64,000 nucleotides of DNA from Clostridia bacterium (GCA_017626305.1 JAGAIW010000048.1:1-64000); one strand, 5' to 3'. Shown: positions 52,811-61,421, counted from the first letter of the stretch. Numbers and translations: made by a program. The notes: generated by a model not told the origin, from the letters alone.

Positions 52811-54025
52811 ATGGTAAAGCAAATACAGGGCGGCGTATGCGCCGCGCAAGGATTTACCGCAAACGGCGTGCATTGTGGTATCCGTAAAAATAAAACCAAA
52901 CGCGATTTGGCGTTGATTTTCAGTCAAACGCAAGCGAATGCAGCGGCGGTGTATACGCAAAATTTAGTCAAGGGCGCACCCCTTACCGTTACCAAAAACA
53001 ATATTGCGGACGGCAAAGCGCGTGCTATCATTTGCAACAGCGGTAACGCCAACACCTGCAACGCCAACGGCATAGAAATTGCGCAAAAAACTTGCGAGCT
53101 TTTGGCAAAAGCCTTACAGATTGCACCCACCGACGTCGTAGTGGCGTCGACGGGCGTTATCGGTCAGCCTTTGGATATCACGCCGATTGCAAACGGTATT
53201 ACACCGCTTGTGGAAGGCTTGGGGGATAACAGCCGTTTTGCGTGCGAAGGTATTATGACGACGGATACGGTTGCCAAGGAAATTGCTTTCGAGTTTACGG
53301 TTGGCGGTAAAACGTGCAAAATCGGCGGTATCGCAAAGGGGAGCGGTATGATTCATCCCAACATGGCAACCATGCTGGTGTTCGTTACCACCGATTGTAA
53401 TATCTCTTCGCAAATGTTGCAAAAGGCGTTGTCCGAAGATATCAAACATTCCTTTAATATGGTATCGGTGGACGGGGATACTTCTACCAACGATATGGTG
53501 TCGGTACTTGCCAACGGTATGGCAGGGAACGAAGAAATCGTTTGTGAAGGCGAAGACTTTAACCGCTTTTGCGTTGCGCTTGCGGCGGTTACCAAGTATC
53601 TTTGCCGTATGATTGCCGGCGACGGCGAAGGCGCGACCAAACTTTTGGAATGTAAAGTGGACGGAGCAAAGGACGAAACTACGGCGAAAATCGTTGCGAA
53701 ATCGGTGATTTGTTCTTCCCTTGTCAAGGCGGCTATGTTCGGCTCGGACGCCAACTGGGGGCGCGTGCTTTGCGCTATCGGTTACAGCGGCGCGGACGTA
53801 GACGTAAATAAAGTGGACGTTTCCTTCCGTTCAGCCAAAGGGGATATTTGCGTATGCATAAACGGCGCAGGCGTTGCATTTTCCGAAGAAAAAGCCAAAG
53901 AAATTTTATTGCAAAAAGAAATTGAAATTCTCATCTCTCTCCACAGCGGCGAAGGTTCTGCCGTAGCGTGGGGGTGTGATTTGACGTATGATTATGTCAA
54001 AATAAACGGCGACTACCGCACGTAA
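52811..54025 (+). CDS. argJ: Bifunctional ornithine acetyltransferase/N-acetylglutamate synthase
   Basis: A 404-residue ArgJ from ATG 52811, set by CGGAGAAGAAAAT. The autoproteolysis site is ATMLVF with Thr187 becoming the N-terminal nucleophile of the beta chain; CNSGNANTCNA and STGVIG form the oxyanion region. It recycles the acetyl group from N-acetylornithine to glutamate. With ArgJ present, no separate argA or argE is needed. An earlier in-frame start at 52745 overlaps argC and has no ribosome site. Confidence 0.95.
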   Translation: MVKQIQGGVCAAQGFTANGVHCGIRKNKTKRDLALIFSQTQANAAAVYTQNLVKGAPLTVTKNNIADGKARAIICNSGNANTCNANGIEIAQKTCELLAKALQIAPTDVVVASTGVIGQPLDITPIANGITPLVEGLGDNSRFACEGIMTTDTVAKEIAFEFTVGGKTCKIGGIAKGSGMIHPNMATMLVFVTTDCNISSQMLQKALSEDIKHSFNMVSVDGDTSTNDMVSVLANGMAGNEEIVCEGEDFNRFCVALAAVTKYLCRMIAGDGEGATKLLECKVDGAKDETTAKIVAKSVICSSLVKAAMFGSDANWGRVLCAIGYSGADVDVNKVDVSFRSAKGDICVCINGAGVAFSEEKAKEILLQKEIEILISLHSGEGSAVAWGCDLTYDYVKINGDYRT

Positions 54026-54400
54026 AAACGGTTGAAATACTTCGCAATACGGCGTCGAACTCCGTTTTGTTTTGGTCACGTACGTCTATGTACGCTCCCT
54101 GCAACAAATACTCGTTCTTCTTGTCTTGCTCGCATTTGAACCGTTTTCTCTTTCAAACAAGCAACGTTAAGTTTGCGTTTGTTCTTGCTCATTTACTATC
54201 AGTAAACTCCCGTCGGTAAATGCTCATTTTCCTTGATTTACTTGTATCTAATCCGTTTTACCACTCGCGACAAGCAACGGATTACCTTGTCTTACTTGCA
54301 TCTTGCTTTGTTTTACCATTTCAAACGGGCAACGTTTGAACCAAACCATTTCAAACAAGCAACGTTAAAATAAATCAGTTTACTATCTCAACAGGAGAAA
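54025..54400. repeat. Hairpin repeats between argJ and argB
   Basis: AAAACGGTTGAAAT (54025-54038) and ATTTGAACCGTTTT (54134-54147) bound one copy of the TGAAATACTTCGC family that starts right at the argJ stop. Fragments follow (CATTTCAAACGGGCAACGTTTGAACC, CTTGATTTACTTGTATCTAATCCG). No ORF is supported in the 382-bp gap; only the argB ribosome site CAGGAG at its end is functional. Confidence 0.75.
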
Positions 54401-54407
54401 AACCGTA

Positions 54408-55274
54408 ATGGAACTCACCAAAGCCCAAAGGGCGGAAATACTCATTCAGGCTCTGCCGTACATTCAAAAATACAACAACAAAATTATCGTTGTCAAATAC
54501 GGCGGGAACGCCATGATTAACGACGATTTAAAGGAAGCCGTTATGGGGGATATCGTCTTATTATCCCTAATCGGCATCAAAGTCGTGCTTGTGCACGGCG
54601 GCGGCCCTGAAATCAATGAAATGCTCGATAAAATGGGCAAAAAATCGGAATTTGTCGGCGGACTTAGAGTCACCGACAAGGAAACGGTGGACGTCGTGCA
54701 AATGGTTTTGGCAGGCAAAGTCAACAAAAACCTTGTCAACCTACTCCAAAACCGCGGTGGCAAAGCTATCGGGCTTTGCGGCATGGACGGTCACATGATT
54801 AAAGCCAAAATCGCAAACGAGCGTTTGGGTTACGTCGGCGAAATCACCGATATCAACGTTGCGCCCGTGCTGGACGTTTTGGAAAAGGGGTATATCCCCG
54901 TCGTTTCCACCGTCGGTTGCGACGATAACGGCAACGTGTACAATATCAACGCCGACACCGTAGCGGCGCGTCTTGCAGGCGAGCTCAAAGCCGAAAGCTT
55001 AATCTCTATGACGGATATCGTAGGGCTGCTCCGCGATAAGGACGACCCCACGACGCTCATTCCCAAGGTGGCGGTTTCCGAAGCGCCCAAGCTCATGCGG
55101 GACGGCGTTATCAGCGGGGGTATGATTCCCAAAGTCAACTGCTGTATCGAAGCCATTCGCCGCGGCGTGCATAAGGTGTTCATTATCGACGGGCGTATTC
55201 CCCATTCCATTCTTATTGAAGTGCTCACCGACGAAGGGGTTGGGACAATGTTCGTTTCGGGAAAACACATTTAA
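54408..55274 (+). CDS. argB: Acetylglutamate kinase
   Basis: A 288-residue ArgB: VVKYGGNAMINDDLK is the ATP-binding glycine loop, VLVHGGGPEINEMLDKMGKKSEFVGGLRVT the substrate loop, and IPKVNCCIEAIRRGVHKVFIIDGR the C-terminal nucleotide side. It phosphorylates N-acetylglutamate and is the usual point of arginine feedback. The N-terminal helix (ELTKAQRAEILIQALPYIQKY) is of the arginine-sensitive hexameric type; that regulation is inference. Confidence 0.96.
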   Translation: MELTKAQRAEILIQALPYIQKYNNKIIVVKYGGNAMINDDLKEAVMGDIVLLSLIGIKVVLVHGGGPEINEMLDKMGKKSEFVGGLRVTDKETVDVVQMVLAGKVNKNLVNLLQNRGGKAIGLCGMDGHMIKAKIANERLGYVGEITDINVAPVLDVLEKGYIPVVSTVGCDDNGNVYNINADTVAARLAGELKAESLISMTDIVGLLRDKDDPTTLIPKVAVSEAPKLMRDGVISGGMIPKVNCCIEAIRRGVHKVFIIDGRIPHSILIEVLTDEGVGTMFVSGKHI

Positions 55275-55286
55275 GGAAGTGTACAT

Positions 55287-56450
55287 ATGAACATTATTCA
55301 AACGGATAAAGAATATATCGCGCCCACGTATGCGCGTTTCCCTTTGCAAATCAAAAAAGGCAAAGGTTCTATACTCTACGACGATAAAAACAACGCCTAT
55401 ATCGATTTAGGCACGGGGATTGCTGTCAACTGTTTCGGCGTAGCCGACGGCAAATGGAAAAAAGCCGTCAAAAAACAGCTTGGTAAGGTACAGCATACGT
55501 CCAACCTGTATTTTAGCGAGCCTTGCGCGTTACTCGCCAAAGAGCTTTGCGTGCGCACGGGTATGCGAAAGGTTTTCTTTTCCAACTCAGGCGCAGAAGC
55601 CAACGAATGTGCGATTAAAGCGGCAAGAAAACACGGCGAGCTTGCAAAGGGCGCTGACTATAACGTCATTATCACTTTGCAAAACAGTTTTCACGGCAGG
55701 ACGATTACCACCCTTTCGGCAACGGGGCAGGACGTATTTCATCAGCATTTTACTCCCATGACGCAGGGTTTTGTGCACGCTAAGCCCAACGATATCGAAG
55801 ATATGCGCGCGCTTGTTAAAACGCACAAATGCTGCGGGATTTTGTTAGAGCTCGTGCAAGGCGAAGGCGGCGTAATGGCGCTTAATAAAGAGTATGTTCG
55901 TCAAGTAGCCGCGCTTGCGGAAGAAGAAAATCTTTTGTTTATGGTAGACGAAGTACAAACGGGCAACGGGCGCACGGGCGCGCTGTACGCCTATATGCAA
56001 TACGGCGTAAAGCCCGACGTTCTCACCACGGCAAAAGGTTTGGGCGGCGGCTTGCCTATCGGCGCAACCCTGCTTGGGGATAGAGCGGAAAAGCTATTCA
56101 CCGCAGGCTTAAACGGGTCTACCTTCGGCGGTAACCCCGTGGCGTGCGCAGGGGCGTTGTCCGTCGTTCGACGTATAGACGATAAACTTTTAAAGGAAGT
56201 TGAAAAAAAGAGCGAATATATTTTCCAAACGCTGCAAAACGCAAAGGGAGTGAAAAGCGTTTCGGGTATGGGACTTATGATCGGTATCGAATGTGAAAAG
56301 GACGTTTCCGAAATCATTTCCCGTTGTATGGCAAGGGGTGTGCTGGTGATAAAAGCCAAAAACAAATTGCGCTTGTTGCCTGCTTTGAATATCCCTTGGA
56401 AATTATTACAAAAAGCAATAAATATTATAAAGGAAGAATGTGAAAGATAA
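55287..56450 (+). CDS. argD: Acetylornithine aminotransferase
   Basis: A 387-residue class III aminotransferase. NSGAEANECAIKAARKHG, TLQNSFHGRTITTLSATGQ, FMVDEVQTGNGRTGALYA and TTAKGLGGGLPIGA with the PLP lysine Lys250 define ArgD. It converts N-acetylglutamate semialdehyde to N-acetylornithine. It starts 12 bp after argB with AAGGAAG upstream, and its stop overlaps the argF start (TAATG). Confidence 0.95.
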   Translation: MNIIQTDKEYIAPTYARFPLQIKKGKGSILYDDKNNAYIDLGTGIAVNCFGVADGKWKKAVKKQLGKVQHTSNLYFSEPCALLAKELCVRTGMRKVFFSNSGAEANECAIKAARKHGELAKGADYNVIITLQNSFHGRTITTLSATGQDVFHQHFTPMTQGFVHAKPNDIEDMRALVKTHKCCGILLELVQGEGGVMALNKEYVRQVAALAEEENLLFMVDEVQTGNGRTGALYAYMQYGVKPDVLTTAKGLGGGLPIGATLLGDRAEKLFTAGLNGSTFGGNPVACAGALSVVRRIDDKLLKEVEKKSEYIFQTLQNAKGVKSVSGMGLMIGIECEKDVSEIISRCMARGVLVIKAKNKLRLLPALNIPWKLLQKAINIIKEECER

Positions 56451-57352
56451 TGCATTTATTAAAGTTACAAGATTTATCCCCTAAACAAATCGTAGAAATT
56501 CTCAATACGGCAGATCAGCTGAAATTTGAGAAGAAAAACGGGATTACCCATCACCTTTTAAAAGGTAAAACGCTGGGTATGATTTTCACGAAATCGTCCA
56601 CCCGTACCCGCGTTTCCTTTGAAGTGGGTATGTACGACCTTGGCGGTAGCGCGCTGTTTTTAAGCTCACGCGATTTGCAAATCGGTAGGGGCGAACCCGT
56701 TGAAGACACCGCGCGCGTGCTCTCCCGTTACTTGGACGGTATTATGATTCGCACCTTCGAGCAAAAGGAAGTGGAAGATTTGGCAAAGTACGGTTCTATC
56801 CCCGTTATCAACGGTCTTACCGATTATTGCCATCCCTGCCAAGTGCTTGCCGATTTAATGACCATTCGCGAACATAAAGGCGGCTTTACGGGCAATAAGC
56901 TTTGCTATATCGGCGACGGCAACAATATGACGAATTCCTTGATTGTCGGTGGTATTAAAATGGGTATGGAAGTTTCCGTGGCTTGTCCAAAAGGCTACGA
57001 GCCCGACGCGGAAATTATGAAATGGGCGGCGGAAAACGGCAAATTTACCTGTACGGACAACGTACTGGAAGCGGCAACGGGCGCGGACGTGCTGTACACC
57101 GACGTTTGGGCGTCTATGGGGCAAGAATCCGAAGCGGAAGAACGTAAAAAGATTTTTACGGGCTATCAAATCAATGCAAACGTCATGAAAGTGGCAAACG
57201 AAAAAGCCATGGTCATGCATTGTTTGCCTGCGCACCGCGGCGAAGAAATTACGGCAGACGTTTTAGAAGCGCACGCAAACGAAATTTTTGACGAAGCGGA
57301 AAATAGATTACACGTACAAAAAGCCGTTTTGGTAAAATGTTTTACGGAATAA
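56450..57352 (+). CDS. argF: Ornithine carbamoyltransferase
   Basis: A 300-residue enzyme with the carbamoyl-phosphate site STRTR (50-54), HPCQ (128-131) and the ornithine-binding MHCLPAHRGEEI near the C-terminus. It makes citrulline from ornithine and carbamoyl phosphate. It overlaps argD by one base and ends the arg cluster, giving order G-H-C-J-B-D-F; carAB is not in the window. Confidence 0.97.
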   Translation: MHLLKLQDLSPKQIVEILNTADQLKFEKKNGITHHLLKGKTLGMIFTKSSTRTRVSFEVGMYDLGGSALFLSSRDLQIGRGEPVEDTARVLSRYLDGIMIRTFEQKEVEDLAKYGSIPVINGLTDYCHPCQVLADLMTIREHKGGFTGNKLCYIGDGNNMTNSLIVGGIKMGMEVSVACPKGYEPDAEIMKWAAENGKFTCTDNVLEAATGADVLYTDVWASMGQESEAEERKKIFTGYQINANVMKVANEKAMVMHCLPAHRGEEITADVLEAHANEIFDEAENRLHVQKAVLVKCFTE

Positions 57353-57362
57353 GGAGACAATC

Positions 57363-58211
57363 ATGAATTACACGATTGAAAATGGAAAAATTGCCGTAAC
57401 CGTAAGTAGTGACGGCGCAGAGCTTATCAGCCTGATTAAAGACGGAAAAGAATGGATTTGGCAAAACACAACGGGAGAATGGGCAGGTCATGCGCCTATC
57501 TTATTCCCCGTATGCGGACACTTCGGCTTAAAGCACGAAGGTGTGGAATACCCCCTGCCTGCGCACGGCTTTGCCAAGCGCAAACCGTTCACCTTGGTTT
57601 CTAAATCGGACGAGAGAATAGAGCTCGTTCTTTGCGCGGACGAAAGCACGAAAGAAGTGTATCCCTTTGATTTTTGTCTGCACGTCGTTTACGCCCTTTC
57701 GGGTAGTAAATTGACGGTGGAATATATCGTGGAAAACGTAGGGGAAACGCCCTTGTATTTTGCCTGCGGCAGCCACGAATCGTACAATCTTGACGCAAAC
57801 GTGGATAATTATGCGCTTGTCTTTGAAAAGGAAGAAAACTTCGTCAATTACCACCACAATTCCCAAGGCTATCTCACGGGCGAAACTTCCGATTACGGAA
57901 CGGGCAAAACGTTTGCCCTGCCCTATGATTACCTGCAAGAAAGCCGAACGGTTATTTTCAAGGACTTGAACTCCCGCAAGGTTACCCTGTGCGAAAAGAA
58001 CGGCAAGCAAGTAGCACACATTACCTTTGACGGTTTTGCTAACTTGTTGCTTTGGCGCGCGGCAAATACGCCGTATATTTGTATCGAGCCTTGGACGAAT
58101 TTGCCCGATCCCGACGGTGTTCCCGACGTGGAATTTTCCACCAAAGCAGGGGTTATCAAGGTGGAAGTTGGACAAGTCAAGAAAATGGTGCGCACCATTG
58201 AATACCTTTGA
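57363..58211 (+). CDS. Aldose 1-epimerase family protein (LacX-like)
   Basis: A 282-residue galactose-mutarotase-fold protein: GAELISLIKDGKEWIWQ, HGFAKRKPF with the first catalytic His, CGSHESYNLD with the second His, and CIEPWTNLPD with the catalytic Glu. The LacX-like branch in Bacillota has a poorly defined sugar substrate. It starts 10 bp after argF with AAGGAG, so it may be cotranscribed, although no metabolic link to arginine is evident. Confidence 0.88.
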   Translation: MNYTIENGKIAVTVSSDGAELISLIKDGKEWIWQNTTGEWAGHAPILFPVCGHFGLKHEGVEYPLPAHGFAKRKPFTLVSKSDERIELVLCADESTKEVYPFDFCLHVVYALSGSKLTVEYIVENVGETPLYFACGSHESYNLDANVDNYALVFEKEENFVNYHHNSQGYLTGETSDYGTGKTFALPYDYLQESRTVIFKDLNSRKVTLCEKNGKQVAHITFDGFANLLLWRAANTPYICIEPWTNLPDPDGVPDVEFSTKAGVIKVEVGQVKKMVRTIEYL

Positions 58212-58212
58212 T

Positions 58213-58425
58213 ATGCCAGAAATACGCTTAGGAAAATATCGCCATTTTAAGGGCAACGAATACGAAGTGCTTGGGTTTGCTAAGCACTCTGAAACAGGGG
58301 AAGACATGGTGATTTATCGCGCGTTATACGGCGAAAGACAGGTGTGGACGCGTCCTGCAAGCATGTGGAATGAACGGGTGGAACGGGACGGAAAAACCTT
58401 TGCTCGCTTTACCTTTATCGGCTAA
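58213..58425 (+). CDS. DUF1653 small protein
   Basis: A 70-residue protein, MPEIRLGKYRHFKGNEYEVLGFAKHSETGEDMVIYRALYGERQVWTRPASMWNERV, matching the DUF1653 pattern almost end to end. Function is unknown; the fold is a small SH3-like beta barrel by family description. The ATG begins one base after the epimerase stop, so the two are coupled. A longer frame upstream overlaps the epimerase gene and is rejected. A terminator follows. Confidence 0.88.
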   Translation: MPEIRLGKYRHFKGNEYEVLGFAKHSETGEDMVIYRALYGERQVWTRPASMWNERVERDGKTFARFTFIG

Positions 58426-58453
58426 AACGGACGGGGTATGTATAAGATAAAAC

Positions 58454-58482
58454 AAAAAAAGTCTCAATAAGAGACTTTTTTT
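58454..58482. terminator. Bidirectional terminator
   Basis: AAAAAAAGTCTC-AATAA-GAGACTTTTTTT, symmetric, between convergent DUF1653 and HTH genes. Confidence 0.92.
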
Positions 58483-58485
58483 GTT

Positions 58486-58686
58486 TTATTCGATTATTCC
58501 TAAAAGGTAATCGGTACTTTCCCCGAAAAATGCGGCAAGTGTAATAATTGCCGTGGCGGTAGGTTCGGTTTTTCCTAATTCCCACTTGGCAATCGCCGAC
58601 TGACTAATCCCCGTTGCTTTCGCAAGCTCCATTTGGCTTAAATTATTTTGTATACGCAACTCTTTAATTCGCTCTTGAAATTTCAT
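58486..58686 (-). CDS. XRE-family helix-turn-helix regulator
   Basis: A 66-residue single-domain HTH_3 protein: RIKELRIQNNLSQMELAKATGISQSAIAKWELGKTEPTATAIITLAAFFGESTDYLLGI. It is divergent from the small lipoprotein gene, and the 91-bp gap holds an 18-bp perfect palindrome plus half-sites. It probably represses that gene and itself. The minus-strand sequence before the ATG reads TATACT, six bases, ATG, which would be another leaderless start, although its -35 is poor. Confidence 0.9.
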   Translation of the reverse strand: MKFQERIKELRIQNNLSQMELAKATGISQSAIAKWELGKTEPTATAIITLAAFFGESTDYLLGIIE

Positions 58687-58720
58687 AATACTAGTATATA
58701 TAATTTAAGTCTAAAAATAC

Positions 58721-58749
58721 TTGACAAGTCTTATAAGACTTGCTATAAT
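58721..58749 (+). promoter_or_regulatory. Promoter with palindromic operator filling the spacer
   Basis: TTGACA (58721-58726), 17 bp, TATAAT (58744-58749). The perfect palindrome CAAGTCTTATAAGACTTG (58725-58742) occupies the spacer; a half-site AAGTCT lies at 58708-58713. It is a likely binding site of the adjacent XRE regulator. Confidence 0.8.
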
Positions 58750-58777
58750 AGGAGTATAAATTTTTTGGAGGTGTTCT

Positions 58778-59179
58778 ATGAGTAGAACGAGAAATCTTTT
58801 ATTGCATTTTTTGTTAGTCTTACTGTTTATTTGTATGTTACCTTTAACGGCGTGTGCTGGGGCGGTAGAGGGTACTTATAAATTCAAAAAACTCACCTAT
58901 CAAGAAGGCGGCATGAGTATAGAGTTGGAAGTAGGTGAAAAATTTATGGGTATGATGACCTTATCAGAAGATTTTGCTAAAATTACGTTAAATCAAGATG
59001 GTACGGTTGTCGTAACTATTCAAGCGGGCGAAGAAGCGGAAACTTCTACTGGAACATGGGCAAAAGCGGAAACGGGAAAAATTGCACTTACTTTTAATGG
59101 GGAAACGGAAACTTGTGATTGTGATGGAAAAACGCTCTCTATGGAAATGAATGGTATGAAATTAGTTCTTGAAAAATAA
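58778..59179 (+). CDS. Small lipoprotein, possibly lipocalin-like
   Basis: A 133-residue lipoprotein; the signal peptide ends in the lipobox LTAC with Cys26. The mature part is all beta and repeats short strands: GTYKFKKLTYQEGG, KITLNQDGTVVVTI, STGTWAKAETGKIALTFNGE, CDCDGKTLSMEMNGMKLVLEK, a pattern seen in small calycin/lipocalin-like domains. Function is unknown. GGAGGT precedes ATG 58778. It is controlled from a promoter with a palindromic operator next to the XRE gene, and is followed by the multi-hairpin element. Confidence 0.75.
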   Translation: MSRTRNLLLHFLLVLLFICMLPLTACAGAVEGTYKFKKLTYQEGGMSIELEVGEKFMGMMTLSEDFAKITLNQDGTVVVTIQAGEEAETSTGTWAKAETGKIALTFNGETETCDCDGKTLSMEMNGMKLVLEK

Positions 59180-59182
59180 AAC

Positions 59183-59532
59183 AAAAACGGGCTTAAGGGC
59201 GTTTCCCTTAGGGAATTTTAGTCCATAACAAAAGTATAGCACACTATACTTCGCTAAAAGCGAAATGTAGTGTGCTTTTCTTGTCCACAAAAGATTAAAT
59301 TTTAATAAGTTATATTTTTAGCCTTGTGGCTAAAAGTGATATGCAAAACAGGTTTTGCGTTATATTTTGACTTATAAGTCAAAGTTATATTAAATAAATC
59401 CTTAACTTGCCGTAGGCAAATATAACTGCCGTAAGGCAATATAACTTGCGTAAGCAAATCTAACAAATCCGTAAGGATTTATTTAGTTGTCGCTTTTTCC
59501 TACGGGAAGAGCGACTACGTAAGCCCGTTTTT
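59183..59532 (+). ncRNA. Multi-hairpin element downstream of the lipoprotein gene, copy 2
   Basis: This stretch has no ORF. It is bounded by AAAACGGGCTTA (left) and TAAGCCCGTTTTTT (right), which pair and end in a T-run. Inside, in order: AGCACACTA...TAGTGTGCT (59238-59276) with inner TTCGC/GCGAA; TTTTAGCC/GGCTAAAA; GCAAAA/TTTTGC; TTTGAC/GTCAAA; TTGCC/GGCAA; TGCC-GTAA-GGCA; TTGC-GTAA-GCAA; AAATCC-GTAA-GGATTT; and GTCGC/GCGAC. Linkers are ATATAAC, GTTATAT or GTGATAT. Three loops are GTAA, a GNRA-type tetraloop as RNA. Compared with copy 1 the stems covary. Confidence 0.72.
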
Positions 59533-59557
59533 TGCTACAAAGAAAAAATGGATAGAA

Positions 59558-60229
59558 TTATAATTTGTTTTTAGGACAAACCTTAATACAAATACCGCAT
59601 ACGCTGCCCCGTCCGATATCTTGAAAATGCTCTTTCATATACCGCGAGCATTTTTCCGCGTCGAAATTACGCTGTCCGTCCGTCGTCGGCTTTTCCCCGT
59701 AAATTGCCCCCGCAGGACAAGCGTTTTTGCAAAGAGTGCAATCGCCGCAACCGTTTTGTATTACGGGCAATTCGCTTTCGAGCGGCGCGTTTGTCAGCAC
59801 GGTGGCAAGGCGGAGCTTGCTACCGTATTCGCTAGATAAAAACAAACCGCTTTTTCCCACGAACCCCAAACCCGATAAGCAAGCGACGGTTTTGTGTGAC
59901 ACTACGCCGCGATAGGGGTTATGTTTACCAAGGCTTTGGCTTGCCGCCACGGGAAAGGCTTGATATCCTGCCTTTTCCAACTCGCGCGAAAGACGAAAGG
60001 CGATTTGATCAAGCAAAGCGTTGGCGGCGCGATAATGCTGAAAGTACGTAAAAGACGGCGCGCCGTCTATGGTGGCAAGCACCGCGTCGGAGAGCTTTAC
60101 CCCGATAGATACCGCATGGGAAAGGGTAGGCAACTCCTTGACGGGCGATACCCCTAAATCGCAAAAGCCGCAAACGTCCGCGCCCTGCGCTTTGGCGAAG
60201 AGTTTTAACTGTTCCTGTAAAGCCGTCAT
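59558..60229 (-). CDS. Epoxyqueuosine reductase-like double [4Fe-4S] protein
   Basis: A 223-residue protein related to QueG. The C-terminal part has two [4Fe-4S] motifs, CGDCTLCKNACPAGAI and CGICIKVCPKN with a further Cys at EKCSRY. The N-terminal part (HAVSIGVKLSDAVLATI; YRAANALLDQIAFRLSRELE) matches the cobalamin-binding core, but the protein is much shorter than QueG (about 350 residues), lacking its C-terminal HEAT-like domain. The exact reaction is unknown. It is the second gene of a minus-strand pair and starts within the stop of the permease gene (4-bp overlap). Confidence 0.8.
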   Translation of the reverse strand: MTALQEQLKLFAKAQGADVCGFCDLGVSPVKELPTLSHAVSIGVKLSDAVLATIDGAPSFTYFQHYRAANALLDQIAFRLSRELEKAGYQAFPVAASQSLGKHNPYRGVVSHKTVACLSGLGFVGKSGLFLSSEYGSKLRLATVLTNAPLESELPVIQNGCGDCTLCKNACPAGAIYGEKPTTDGQRNFDAEKCSRYMKEHFQDIGRGSVCGICIKVCPKNKL

Positions 60230-61389
60230 ACGAGCATACCCCCAACCAAGAGTAGTATTCCCAAAAATGCGAAGTTGAACAAAGAAAATAAAAGGATATA
60301 TTTTTTACCTTGTCCTTCGTTGTGCTTGACGTATTCGCGGAAGGTAATCAAGCTAGCAAGCGACGAAATCAGCGTACCGCAACCGCCGATATTTACGCCG
60401 ATCAGCAAGGCTTGCCAGTTCGTAGTAAATTGCGAAAGCAAAATTGCCGAGGGCACGTTGCTAATCACCTGACAGGACAGGGCGGAAAAGAACAGTACGT
60501 TTTGAGCCAGTAAGCTTTCAAATAGCGTTTTGACTGCGTCGATACGCGCCATATTCCCCGAAAAGATAAAGAACATAACGAAGGTGAACAAAAGCCCGTA
60601 GTCCACGTCCTTCAACGCTTTTCTATCCATAAACAGTAAAACGGCGGGAATGACGATAAGCCCAAGCTCGAAGGGAATGACGCGGAATACGATAACGATA
60701 GACAGGATAAATAAAAGGGAATAGACCACCGTTCTTCCTACGGGAAGGGAAACCTTCTCATCTGCAAGCTCTAAGGGCTCTTTTTTCACGCAAAGACAGC
60801 AAAGGGTGATAAGGAGCACGGAAACGAGAAAGGGGATAAGCATGGTTGCCATAAAATCCCCCGTAGGGATATGAAATTTCGTGTATAAATACAGGTTTTG
60901 CGGATTGCCGAAGGGGGTCAACATACCGCCAAGGTTGGCGGCGATATTTTGCATAATAAAGGTAAACGCCATATGTTTTTGTTTGCCCGTCGTGTGTAAC
61001 ACAAAATATCCCAAGGGCAAAAAGGTCAAAAGCGCCATGTCGTTGGCGATAAGCATTGAACCCAAGAAAGTTACGTACACAAGCGCCAAAATGCTCGCTC
61101 TCGTCGTCTTGAACACCTGCACGATTTTTTTGGCTAGAATATAGAAAAAGTGGATATTCTTAAACGCGCAAACCACGGCGAGCACGCAAAATAAACAGGT
61201 CAGCGTTTTCCAGTCGAAATAAGAAAGATACTGTATATCGGGCGGTACGATAATTGCCGTTACCGTCGCCGCCAAAGTAGCGATACACAAAACTGCGTTC
61301 TTTTTTAAGAACGATAAAATGCCGTGCGTGATATCCTGCGCATGGATATGGTGTTTTTTTGCTCCGTGAGCTCTGGCTATCGTATGCAT
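60226..61389 (-). CDS. SLC13/ArsB-type anion permease
   Basis: A 387-residue membrane protein with about ten helices. FLGSMLIANDMALLTFLPLGYFVL and the second-repeat SCQVISNVPSAILLSQFTTNWQALLIGVNIGGCGTLISSLASLITFREY are the paired re-entrant motifs of the ion transporter superfamily, and GGMLTPFGNPQNLYLY is typical for the SLC13/CitMHS/ArsB group. It transports an anion such as a carboxylate, sulfate or arsenite. The promoter TTGCTT-17-TATAAT and AACGGAGAAGAAT precede the start. Confidence 0.85.
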   Translation of the reverse strand: MHTIARAHGAKKHHIHAQDITHGILSFLKKNAVLCIATLAATVTAIIVPPDIQYLSYFDWKTLTCLFCVLAVVCAFKNIHFFYILAKKIVQVFKTTRASILALVYVTFLGSMLIANDMALLTFLPLGYFVLHTTGKQKHMAFTFIMQNIAANLGGMLTPFGNPQNLYLYTKFHIPTGDFMATMLIPFLVSVLLITLCCLCVKKEPLELADEKVSLPVGRTVVYSLLFILSIVIVFRVIPFELGLIVIPAVLLFMDRKALKDVDYGLLFTFVMFFIFSGNMARIDAVKTLFESLLAQNVLFFSALSCQVISNVPSAILLSQFTTNWQALLIGVNIGGCGTLISSLASLITFREYVKHNEGQGKKYILLFSLFNFAFLGILLLVGGMLV

Positions 61390-61421
61390 ATTCTTCTCCG
61401 TTTTCGTTCGTGCCGCAGAAT

